64,000 nucleotides of DNA from Trichoplax sp. H2 (lineage: Eukaryota; Placozoa; Uniplacotomia; Trichoplacea), in NCBI GenBank assembly GCA_003344405.1, contig NOWV01000146.1, positions 1-64,000 on the forward strand, read 5' to 3'. Shown one piece after another: positions 52,001 through 62,676 of this stretch. A program made the position numbers and the translations under genes. The first letter of the stretch is position 1. Every line of letters begins with the position of its first letter. The notes under the pieces were generated by a model. It was not told the DNA's origin. It saw only the letters and a program-made list of their open reading frames with translations, and made no database searches.

Positions 52001-55000
52001 ATCATTTACAAAAATATGAACACAGACATCAAGACTCTAATTGCACCCTTTAGATCTATATTAACAAACTCACAGGATTTTTAGCCGCCTTGAACCAAAG
52101 CAGATGTTTTCATTGATAGATTTAAAGCGATTATTATCTAAGTTCCTAATATGCAGCAAATATATCTTAGCGAAGAATTTTTCAGGTATAAAAATCTATA
52201 TTCCTAAAGCGTTATTAGGTGAAAGCATGCTGGTACTCTTTGAAAATCTTACAAATGTTGCAGAGAAATAAGGCCTTCAAGTGCGCTTTCTGGTACTTGC
52301 TCTATCATATTATCTTTTAAGTTCCTAATAGGACAAGGTAATGGAGAAAGCTTTTTAAATTCATAAATTGTATTTAAGCGAAATAATTTTCATTTTATTG
52401 AATCAATTAACAAGGTGAACTATATAATGCTGCCACGGACTACTCTCCAGATAAAAAAATAAAAAGTATTCTGCTCTTCTAGATTGCTACAGTCAATTAC
52501 TATTTTAGCTTAGGTCTGGAACTACCCTCTAGACTGCAATCACAACGGTAAACTTCACAACTTCGAGCTACTTCTACTTTATTCCAACTAATACAGCCAA
52601 CGCTATATTCTCGTGAAAGCTACAAAAATCAATTGCTAAGGAGCAATATTTGCAATTACGAGTCAATCATAAAGCTTAGTCGACCAAACCTACATAGGAA
52701 GAAATCTACTAAACAAATACTTAATCTATACTACTATTGAAGGTGCATTTGCACCTTGACAAATGCATATTTATTTAGGAATCAATAAATGATATTAGAC
52801 GATTCTAACCAGCTATGACCCAAGTATTATCAGAATATAAGAAGAATGTATAAGAATAACGTTATCTATAATTCTTTACCGTTTATTTACGTTTACCATT
52901 ATTAAATTACAAAATGGCTAAACAATATTTCTATCCGAAAAGTTGATTGTGCTCGTAAATCTTGTAATCTTGAAAAATTCGTTCTTACATTATTTTTAAA
53001 GAATACAAGCCATAAAATGTCATATTGCTAATGTCCTTGATTTTGTTCTTGGATAAATTCCTGAAATGCATCAAAACGAAATGATATTATTATTCTCTGT
53101 AAACTTTTCATTAGTTGGAGAAAATACATGTGCTAGTGTAATACCCATAATAGATTCCTAAGGATATAAATTTTAAAATAAATAAATTAATAATATACGG
53201 TGGTAACCATGATCAGCTTATTAATTAATGCTTAAGATCTACGCTAATTTGGGAATTGATTCGCACAGCATCATAGCATTTAAGCTACAAAATAACATCT
53301 ACTTTAAATGGTATGACATATTAATAATTTATAAGTTTATTACATCTTCCTACGCACTAATTTCGTCGTAAGAGCAGGTGTCGTACTCGATATTACGGTA
53401 ATTTCAGTAAATAATATTGCTGACTGAGAAATTCTTACAGCGTAATACGGAATTTTGCTAGTTTGGGTATACTTATGATGTTTATTCATTCCGCTGTATA
53501 ATGCAAGTGTATTTGTCGAAAACATATCTTACTATGCTTTAAATTGTTTTAATTTTATGACATTAGAAAATTCATCGCACCTTTCCTGAATCTAGATTAG
53601 TAGTAAAATAAAGGTATTTGACAATATTACTTACAAATCGGTTAGTGTACCAAGTTCTTTGAACGCTTGATCACATATTGTGTAAATGTGACTGTTTTGA
53701 AGCGAACTGTAAATTTAAAATGATGAAACAAAAATCTAAATTTACTACTTTATTGCAAAATCTACAAATCAGATTTCTGGAATTACTTATATCATTATTT
53801 GATACCGTAAAAGAAATTAAGAATTATACGATCATCAAAATCATTTTACCTTGTAAACAAATTTTATACTTAGAAATTAATGTTTAATAACTTTTAGCAT
53901 TAGAGCTATCGATAAATTTCTAATATGGATATTTTTCTTTGTTTATAATGATAGATAAACGATTAAATATTATAAAAACATCCGTTATTTCGATATATCT
54001 GCATTAGTAGTATTGTAGCTATTAGCTTACAGTTTTTCAAGCCTTGGTAAAAGCTTAATAATCCCACAATCCAGATGGTGAATATATCCCATTGTCAATT
54101 CGCTTGAAAAATTAATAAAATTTACTATACTTGCATTGATAATTGAACTTATCTAACAGGTAGTTGCTGTATTATAATCAAGACATTATCACTACGAATA
54201 CAACATAACTGCCACTTTTAGTTTCTTATCTGTTTTAAAGGCTACTTTTTTATTCGCCTTAGTTTGTATTTTAACTAAGTAAAAATTGAAGGCCCTTAAT
54301 CCTAGTTCACAATTCGACTAAGATGTACTCCAGAGTAAGTCAAACGCTTAATGCTATTATTACATACATCTACGTAATACTGGAATATATTTCACATTAG
54401 TAGTTACGTAATAGATGATGAAAATATATTATCGTCTCTTACAAAATACAGTATGTAAAGGCATAGAATTATTTTTTTCTAATATATGCCATTGAATTTC
54501 AATAGACGGCATAAAATCTATCAAAGGTTCAAATACAGTGAAGCAGCCTAAAAGAATCGATACTAGACCATCAATGACAACTATAGAATTCTAAAGGCTT
54601 AAGTTTTAAATCAAGCTTTAATAATTAAAAGTCATACTTACAGAATTGTCAGATTAGCCATATTCTGGAATGTAGTAAAGGCCAAACCTCTATGATTCGT
54701 ACTAGAGAATAGTCTAAAAGAATTTACCATTGAACTTAAGATGGCATAATTGGATAATTAACATAATAGTTTGCTCCGTATCTTTTCATTTCCTAAGACA
54801 GCAACTGTCATATCATCACTTGATCGATATTGTAATACGGTCTAAAATACTCTTATTCACATACGCGATACTAAGGTGAGGCATTCCCAGACCAGCCTTT
54901 TGTGGTATTTCTTGGATTAAATTACGAGACATATCTCTGCATTATAATTAAGAATTAGTGATTATAGCATTCAATAAAAGTGTACCTTAATAATGCAAGA

Positions 55001-58000
55001 TTTAACCAGGTTATTTCCATGCTGTATTCTCAAGCGATTGTAAATAATTGTCATAACGAAATTAGTCAGATATTAACTATTGTACGCAATAAAAATTTCG
55101 TCTACAACTACTGCTACAAAATTCCAATATTACAATTCATTTTGTGTAAATCATCCACTTTTCTTTTAAGTTCTAATCTCGAAAATATGTAGCGACAATA
55201 TTATAAAGTAGGATACGATACTATTTTACATTCGGAAACAGATTCTTTTATTTGATGAAGAAACTGTAGACTGGTACTGCTCTAAATTTTAAATAACGGC
55301 GGAGATTTTTATGTAAATGATAGAAAGCTAGTTGTAAACTTAGAATTTAACGATAAAGAAAGCATTTTTACAAATAAATACGATTATATGGTACAAGGTT
55401 ACATCTACAGTAATGCACAATAATTTAAATTATTACATTGGTATCGTCATATAGCAAATGCAATATTATCTTCAACCTACAGACTTTTCAGGTTATTCAA
55501 GTTTAGGAACGTATCTACGTCCAAGAATCGTATTAGTGTTTCACTTACTTCCCTAATTAGAATGTCAATAAATTGATATAAAATTTCTAAGTGCTTAAAT
55601 TTACAGTTAGTTTAATCGTCTTTAAGAATAAACTATAAAATAAAGCTGTTATGCAGTTATCTTAATAACACATGAGTAAATACATAGTCATAATAAATTT
55701 AAAACCTAATGTATGCATCAAGTGTCTATGAAAAGTCTGTATCCAGATGCCTTTTAGCATCACGTCCGCTTTAGGACCCAAAATACTGACTGTCATGTAA
55801 CATCCGTGAATAAAAAAGTCTATCGACTCAGCCAACGTTTCTATACAAGCTATAAAATCAAGTCATATTGAAGTACAAACTATTTAGTGATATAGCTGTA
55901 AATATCAATAATAGTTACCTAAATGACACTATAAAACTCTTCAATTACCTTTGTAATATTGCTGATAGATAGATAAAATAAATTAATAATTTTTAGTAAT
56001 TTTTAAATTAATTAAGGAAAAGCTCTTGTGATCTTGTCATATTTGCTATATATAGAGACTGTTACGTTCGCATAGTACCAAAATAGTGGATATTACTTCG
56101 GTTCAGTTAAAATCAACTAAGCCCAATATACTTGTAATACACCATTGTGGATTATTATTATCGGTACATTACGATATTAAACTAGTATTTCTTCTACACA
56201 TGTGTAGATTTACTGATTAGCAGAAATCAGTCCCTTAGTTACTTAGTTCTTGGATAAAGAGTTGCCTGTTCAGGATTATCGTACTATTATTGTAAGTAAT
56301 ATACGGACTACGCGCTTGTAGTTTATTAAGAAATTAATGACTGATAAAGTAGCCAAAGAGTGCATATACATCACTAAATTTAGGCAGAGTGCCTCTAGCG
56401 ATCAGTAAATAACGCAATTAGATGAGGTTTTAGGCCAAGATATTTTCGAATATTTTGATCGATCAATTCTTAGATGTAATAAGCCCAACTCCCTTACAAA
56501 CTTGTAATAAAACCAATGTTATGATTAAAATATCAAAATTGTTTCCGTTAAGAAGTTTAAATAAATACGTTAATTCGAGTGATTTGGAGAATTAAAAATT
56601 AAATCATAAAAGAAATGTTTTTATATAATGTTTCAGATGCTACTTATAGCAGAAATCAATTTCTTACAATATTTCCAATTTTTGCAAAGGGTCGAACACA
56701 TGCTTGGAAAATTCAGTAATAGGATTTTTTGACAACTTCCTGTAAATTAAAGAAACTTATGAGACCTCTAAATTTTACCTGATAGTATTATACCGTGATA
56801 AATGACTTATAGCACTACGTTCTACTGTGATTTATTTTTATTATTCATATCTACAAATAATACGATTTATAGTTTGAATCTTTTAAAATATGATTTTTAG
56901 GAATAGCTGAAGCGTTTACATGATTCTAAGGTTTCTTAATCCGTTGAAAGCCTTTTCATGAATGGATAGAATGTGAGATTGTTCAATTTGTCTAATTGAG
57001 AAGTATAGCTACAATATTAAGTCATTAGAACGCTACTACCCAACTTTATCATCAATAACTTACAAAACTTGTAAAGATTTCAAATTTACGAAGGCATGTT
57101 TGTGAATTTTTGTTATATAATTCATTCCTATATTACTATCAGGACAAATATATGTTTTATGTCTTATCATACTTTTAAATCAAAAATCTTCCACGAAATT
57201 AATACCCAAAAAGACTTACAGCAAGCGAAGATTTGGTAAATTCTTGAGATATTCTTGGGATATAGCTTCGCTATTAAGTAGATTTTGGTACGCATTGCTA
57301 CATTAATAACATAAGACAACCTCAAAATTTTTTTGATAATACTGTAAATGGACTGTGAAATTAAAAATTAAAATACTCTACAATTGATATAGTTACCGTA
57401 TTAATGTATGATTGCACGGCAACGAATATTATATTCCATCTACTATATTCAAAAACGTTACATATTCTAGCTATACGCTTATTTTAAGAAATTTTATTTT
57501 TCCTTCGTGAATACTTCTTTAATTTCGCCTTATATCTTATTTTGCAATGTATTCTCAAGCAGATTTTGTATTTATGTGACTAGCATGTGCTAATTTAATA
57601 CTAACATGGTGTCATTTTGTAACCGTTATTAATTCAAGTTATATCGCAAATTTACAATTCTTACGGCTAAGCGATATCTATACAGAAATTACTATATTTC
57701 AGGAGCCACTTGATAATTTATCTAGAAATGAAATAGCATAAATCATAAATATTGTTTTAAAACTTACAGTTCATATATCCAAAGTTGAGGAATGGAGGTA
57801 TCTATCGGAAATTCCTGCATGTAACTGCGGGGCACCATACTTGATGATAAAAATTGAATTTAGTTCGTGAATTATGAGTATAACTTATAGCTATTTTCTT
57901 TTAGTGTATAACTCATATATTTTTCGCTATTTGCACCAAATAGACATCTGTATCAGTGTCATGGCACTAGTCTAGCTATAAGAATCCAAAATGCGTTTAA

Positions 58001-61000
58001 AAGTCAATTTCTAACTATACTCATGGGAATAGAGTAGCCAACTTGTAGACAGTTTTAGGTATGCTAAGGCTGCCTATTAAAAATTAGTAACTATGTTACT
58101 ATCCCTAAGACAACAAACGAACTACAGTAGCCGTAATATTGTATAACCCTTCACAAATATAGTATAGATAATAATTTTTATATAAGCTAACTATTTAAAA
58201 TGCGGTGTGGCACAGATCATCTGTTTATTTTTTTCCAATTGATGATAATAAATACTGTACATCACCCATAGAATTAAAATAAAAAGAAACTATAACGCTT
58301 TTTCATGTAGAAGCTTATCGAAGTCTTAAGAAACAAAAAAAGGAGTCTATCACCTGAATCTTGCAGATTCAAATGAATACTGCAATAGATAAAGGTAAAT
58401 TATGCCCATCGGCTTGAGACATAACTTAATATTGGGATTGTAGACTACAGTATTAGCCATACTTAGGATATCAACGTAAATAAAGTAGTCGTTTCTATAT
58501 TGGATCAATGACTGTCCATTGTCAAATGTTGTTAGTAAATCTTAACACGTGTAAAATGCGGTAGAATATTGCTGTACTGATTGTAGCTACGAACGTTACG
58601 AAAAGTATACTAAAATAAGTCAATTAACTGTTAGAAATTCCTAGTTGTTGTAATTCCATGTTAAATGTAGAGTAGCACTGTAATACGTAGAAAACTCGCT
58701 GCATGCGTGTAAGCAAGTAACAACTGAAATATGCCTTGTGCATACTGTATAGCCCTCAACGATTCATTTCTTAATTTCTATTGCCAACGCAACGAGACTC
58801 ATAAACCGTCAGCGAAGAGTAATCAAAGTTACTTCTCAATTATTTACGAGATGAGATGTTGATTATTGGCCATTTTTGGCATTGTGTTCTACAGACTGTA
58901 AACTTCAATGTATGAAAATACTCTAATAGGCTGCTAGATTACCGATGACCATTATCTGCTGCACAGTAATATGTTACTAATTATATTCCGCAAAATTAAA
59001 ATTGAAAATACACGTAGAATGTCTCTAAGATGATTGTAACTACAGATATTATAAAAAAAATTGAATACTTTCAAAGCTTACACTGACTGATAGGGTATAA
59101 TCCATTTCTTAGGTAACTGAATCTTAGAACGAGAAGTACAGACTAAGCTTGTATTTGAACATGAACATTTCTTAATACATGGAAGTTGATCTAAAATATA
59201 GATGAAAGCAATATACAACTCAGAGCCATTATACTTTAGTGTTCTTTTCTATGAACTAAAGTAAATTTCGTAACAAAATCAAAATTTCCAACCTTAAAAT
59301 AAAATATTTGATAATACTACAGATTAAAAAATATATTTAATATTAATTAAAAGGCAAAGCGCTAATTCTATTTATATAACATAGTCTAGAAAATTATGAG
59401 GTAATATAATTAATCCATCATTCCTTAAGAGAGCGAAACTAAGTAAATGTGAGAATATAATAAACATACGGCAGCGTTCTTTTTTCATTGAGGTATTAGA
59501 AATTTTCCATAAAGGACATAAAGAAGGTTTACAAACTAGAAATAAAAGTGGCATCATGATTGCTACTTTCTAATGATAGCACACAATCTATTGCTTGGAT
59601 ATGCGGTTAAATCTTCACATTATTCGTATACTTACTCGAAGCGAAATCGATTTTTTTATGCTTCTTACAAGAATCTTGGGTGCAATTATTTACGCTATTT
59701 GGAATCACTGCAGTATCCAGAGGTACTAAAGCAGAAAATACTAGCATTAATACGGGTGTAAGAATCACAAACAGGTGCAGCACTATGCCCTTGTGATAAA
59801 GTGTTTTCTCAAAAATATAACAAGAACTACAGCTTCTTGTAAACTTTAATTTATTACATAAGATTAGGTTCGTCTAACAACTACCAAGGACTATCTAACT
59901 TATTACAGCAATATTCACGATTTATATACAATTAGTTTAATTTCAGTTTTAAGCTTAATCGGGCCTGCAGTACAGGTTTTAATAACTAAACCTGTCATCA
60001 GGATCTATGCAAAATATTAAAATCTATCACAGCATTTGTTTAAGATCTTTGTGTAGTCAAAGTGATATTGGTACTTTATCGTTTTCAACATCACCATACT
60101 TATACTGATAGCTAACCATTTTTAGTAATCTGCATTCCTTGGAAAGCCTCACGATCTATCGTACTAAGAAGTAGGTTATCGCTAGTGCTAATGCATAAAG
60201 CGACATTACTTATTTCGCCTTGTAGCGATGAACCGCATATCTGACTGTATTAATAGCTATGGTAGTTATATTTAATTAAGAAAGTCATATTTCTAATAAG
60301 GAATCTTATTACGTTGCTAACATTAGAATATTAGACCTATTGCATAATAGATTGGACAATTTACAATACTAGACATTGTTAATTATTAATTATAATTGGT
60401 TAAATAAGCATAGTACTAGGCCTATGTGAATGAGTGTACTGCAATGGTGAAGATACCCAACACTTTGTGGTGTTGGATAATAACAGAAGAGTAATGACAT
60501 GTTAAACATATTGGAAATTACGGTAGGATATATAGATGACCCATTTTAAGGGAAAGTATTTTATTTAATAACTCAAGTCTGATTTTTGGCAACTTTATTG
60601 CAGTAAATATATCTAATGAAATATATTTCAGAAATGCGGATAAAAGCTTCACTCCTTTTGAGACCAGAATTCTTTATTTTAGATCAATCTTAATAGTTAA
60701 ATATAATTCCAGTATTCTAAAGTATTCTACTTTAATCGTTTTTAAATCTCATCTGTACGAAGATTATTAATTATAAGAATTAAATATTTATGTTAGATAG
60801 AGAGATTGTTAGATACTTTTATTACACATCCATTAAGGTCTTAAGCTTATCTCATAACTTATCTGAAATGAAAGTTTATATTTTTCTTTCTTATGTTCAT
60901 TATTCAAATGCTTACGATCAAATTATTAGCTGATTTTTAGATAATGGGTATTTTGACGCTTAAAAGTAAAGAAGCAATATAACCTGAAAATTCAGTAACT

Positions 61001-61369
61001 ATCTTTTACGGTGAAATCAGTAAACACTAACCGCAATCGACTTCGTCGTATCCATTCCTACAATCTAGCTTGCAGTCACAAAATTGCGATACCATAATTT
61101 GCTGTTCAGAATCACCGCAGCGTAAGCCTAAGGCTTCTATATCATAAAAGATAATAATAAGAGAAACATCACAGTTTACAATTGTGGATAGGTTTACAGT
61201 TAAGGTATTTAATAATCTCTATTTTGTTAACAAATGCTTGCGATATGAAGAAAAAGATCATGAAGATAAATTACTATTGGGTCTAAATTTTTTCATACAT
61301 ACCTTGAATAAGTAAGTTTATAGCCACAATTCTTAAAATTAAAACGTGGAATTTATTCACTCGCTTCAT
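35920..61369 (-). CDS. Giant relaxin-receptor-type LGR: LDLa, about 49 LRRs, 7TM
   Basis: Spliced CDS of 54 exons, 5010 nt, 1669 aa plus stop. Order: signal peptide (61369-61303), LDLa (61136-61032), linker (59725-59636), LRR N-cap (59190-59082), 49 LRR exons (57839 down to 38060), 7TM exon (37012-35920). Junctions run phase 1,1,1, then 2 throughout, with no stop formed at any join. LDLa plus LRR plus class A 7TM is the architecture of type C LGRs (RXFP1/2 and Lymnaea GRL101): cell-surface receptors coupling peptide binding on LRRs, tuned by LDLa, to G proteins. RXFPs have about 10 LRRs and LGR4-6 about 17, so roughly 49 is exceptional. That it is one transcript is inferred from strand, order and phase; a few exon calls may be wrong and a few may be missed. 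Ligand unknown. Confidence 0.85.
38060..41749 (-). repeat. LRR exons 36-49 of the giant LGR
   Basis: Fourteen phase 2-2 exons, each coding one leucine-rich repeat: 41749-41678, 41566-41495, 41206-41135, 41015-40944, 40842-40768, 40617-40540, 40068-39997, 39634-39560, 39446-39375, 39263-39192, 38922-38851, 38694-38617, 38489-38418, 38131-38060. Most are 72 nt (24 residues); 40842-40768 and 39634-39560 are 75, 40617-40540 and 38694-38617 are 78. Example readings: ALSNNKLNSIHERVF (41749), FLVGNQLKKIPVDLF (41566), DLASNKYSDIPDFAF (41206). The last one (NIKNNPLIQFSRYSL...EITDL) joins directly to the 7TM exon. Confidence 0.8.
42203..42268 (-). pseudogene. Probable decayed LRR exon
   Basis: In receptor frame it ends LTIRYFYSNAKL before GTAAAC but has an in-frame TGA near its 5' end. 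It lies between LRR exons 34 and 35. Confidence 0.3.
43336..44050. repeat. Repeat cluster inside an LGR intron
   Basis: 43771-43866 and 43955-44050 are diverged direct copies (both run TCGATTGAGC ... CATAATAAGAAAT ... AATTG ... TTTTT ... ATCGA). A second pair, about 43336-43383 and 43897-43948, shares ATCATAATCAC ... TTATTATAC ... ATAATTTTGT. Likely a mobile element with sub-repeats. Confidence 0.5.
49453..57839 (-). repeat. LRR exons 1-22 of the giant LGR
   Basis: Twenty-two phase 2-2 exons: 57839-57768, 57297-57220, 57135-57064, 56991-56920, 56739-56668, 55552-55481, 54936-54865, 54713-54642, 54102-54031, 53706-53635, 53060-52989, 52324-52253, 52145-52074, 51705-51631, 51505-51434, 51292-51212, 50848-50777, 50675-50613, 50374-50309, 50063-49986, 49791-49720, 49524-49453. 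Sixteen are 72 nt; others range 63-81. Readings such as KLSKNPITEFSKHVFDPL (56739), QIEQSHILSIHEKAF (56991), NLSKNKIKDISNMTF (53060), NLKDNMIEQVPESAL (52324) and QLGSNAISFIETHSF (49524) fit LxxNxIxxIxxxxFxxLxxL. The first exon (57839) completes the N-cap. 50675-50613 and 50374-50309 are short and the least certain. Confidence 0.78.
55920..55961 (-). pseudogene. Decayed LRR exon with stop
   Basis: Minus strand reads NITKVIEEFYSVI then TAG, preceded by an acceptor-like CTATCAG. The LRR pattern is clear but the frame stops before the usual leucine end and the join, so it should be skipped in the receptor mRNA. Confidence 0.4.
58488..58690 (-). pseudogene. Broken copy of the 34.5-kb membrane fragment
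   Basis: In the intron between LRR N-cap and LRR1. Minus strand reads ILFVTFVATISTAILPHF, parallel to ILFVAFAATFCMATLYLIF at 34640-34440, with TAA/TGA stops. A further weak echo is at about 58990-59070. Confidence 0.45.
59082..59725 (-). other. Linker exon and LRR N-cap exon of the giant LGR
   Basis: Exon 59725-59636 (acceptor GCTTTAG, donor GTAAGT) codes VPLDTAVIPNSVNNCTQDSC and a Lys-rich end, phase 1-1; it likely corresponds to the LDLa-LRR linker that matters for relaxin binding in RXFPs. Exon 59190-59082 (acceptor ATATTTTAG, donor GTAAGC), phase 1-2, reads LPCIKKCSCSNTSLVC then SKIQLPKKWIIP, a classic Cys-rich LRR N-terminal cap. Confidence 0.85.
61032..61369 (-). other. Signal-peptide and LDLa exons of the giant LGR
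   Basis: Exon 61369-61303 starts at ATG, codes MKRVNKFHVLILRIVAINLL and ends at GTATGT (phase 1). Exon 61136-61032 (acceptor GATATAG, donor GTTAGT) codes one LDL-receptor class A module: RCGDSEQQ...VSQFCDCKLDC then RNGYDEVDC. The acidic DxxDxDE-type calcium site is recognisable. Cys spacing is slightly off canonical (CDC instead of CDG), so one disulfide may differ. Confidence 0.82.
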
Positions 61370-61870
61370 GTTCACTTTCATCCGTATTCAGATTAACGAA
61401 TTTAATTGTTGTTCCGTCACATTTTATAACTTAACGAAGGGCATAGATAGGCGTTGAAATAGATTATAATTTTAATTGGCTACTTTTCAAATAGTTAATC
61501 CTTTGACTGTTTTGTTTATTGTGGCTGGATGAAAAACTATATTGAATTCTTCATAATTTCTGAAGAAAAGAGTAATTCGAATACGCACACATATATCAAA
61601 CTTTTGTTATACAATAATATAAAGTATAATTTGTGAAGAATAGATTGTAAAGTGAACCTACGCACTCCAACTTTTTCTCTCAAGTTCAAAAGACTTTGTA
61701 GCCATAACTCGTAAGACTTCTACGTGAAGACTATTCATTAGCTTTGCTTAGCTTATTGGCTTAACGAATTTGACTTTTGTGCCTCTGATTTTATGAATCG
61801 GCTTTGGCGTTAAAGTAGACTATTCTAGTTGGTTTTATTTCAAATGGTTTAATTAGTTGATTCTTTTTAG
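61303..61870. repeat. Tandem duplication of the LGR exon 1 region
   Basis: The first-exon segment and its upstream DNA (61303-61540) are echoed at about 61680-61885: GTAGCCATAA/ATAGCCACAA, TAACGAATTT, ATTTTAT, TTGGCGTTAAAGTAGA/TAGGCGTTGAAATAGA, GGTTTTATTTCAAATGG/GGCTACTTTTCAAATAG. In the outer copy the ATG-equivalent and reading frame are lost (minus CTAATGAATAGTCTTCACG against ATGAAGCGAGTGAATAAATT). Confidence 0.55.
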
Positions 61871-62439
61871 TTGTGATTTGGAAATATCGGTCAAAATTTT
61901 CTCTAATTACGATATCGATAATCTCAGAGGGTGGATGAGATGACTTAATAAACTTCTAAAGACTGTATATAAAGAACTTCCGCTCTACTTTGCTTTAGAT
62001 GAGAGAATAAATAATATGTGTCATTGATAGCATAAAAATGAAGATTCTATCTTCTCAGAAAAAAATAATTAGTTTATTACTGTTATTAATTATCTGTATG
62101 TTACAGTGTTATAACACTGCAGAGATTAGAGTAGAATTATCTATGATAAGGCAATTTTATTAACTTGCCCTTATTTAGTCACTTTCTAATTTAGATATAT
62201 TGTCTTATAATATAATACAGGCTTTTGTATGATAGCGGTATACGACCGAAAACTATATATATATAACAATAACATATATACTGAAATTAATAGCTATATA
62301 AGGGATTCGAGAATAATCTATCCGTAGGTTGAATCACTGTGATTATACCTAATTGTCACAAACAGCTCGCGATGGAGATACCTTGGATCACTAAAACTCC
62401 TTAAAAGATAAAACTATAACAGCTAAATATGTCTACAAC

Positions 62440-62676
62440 AACAGACTAGGAGTAGGCTAGGTTTAGGTTTAATAGAATTTATTTAATTTAGAAGTCTTGA
62501 CATCCAAGGCTACTTCATCTACACACGCATACTACGCGCTAATTATCAAATGATCAGTTAATGAGGGCACCGGGCTTCATATACCCTCTCTCGGCTGCAC
62601 AGCTTACTGTAGATAAATAATTCTAAAACTAATATAGATTTGCATGGCAGACTGTCTACGGAGTCTGTACTCCGTC
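62440..62676 (-). mobile_element. Solo-LTR-like retroelement, copy 2 (partial)
   Basis: Relative of the element at 21740-22343: shares GTCTTGxCATCCAAGxCTAC, GGGCTTxATATACCCT, CTCGG.TGCAC and the terminal palindrome ACGGAGTCTGTACTCCGT (62659-62676). Shorter and more diverged than copy 1, same orientation. Confidence 0.5.

Noticed and set aside
53525-53580. LRR-like reading DEFSNVIKLKQF (minus)
   Set aside because: The join to the next exon would create TAG, and the acceptor phase is wrong.
54200-54270. LRR-like reading AFKTDKKLKVAVML (minus)
   Set aside because: The available acceptors give the wrong phase.
55118-55177. Possible 60-nt LRR exon (minus), LELKRKVDDLHKMNC
   Set aside because: In phase, but the repeat pattern is incomplete and the acceptor TTCGAG lacks a pyrimidine tract.
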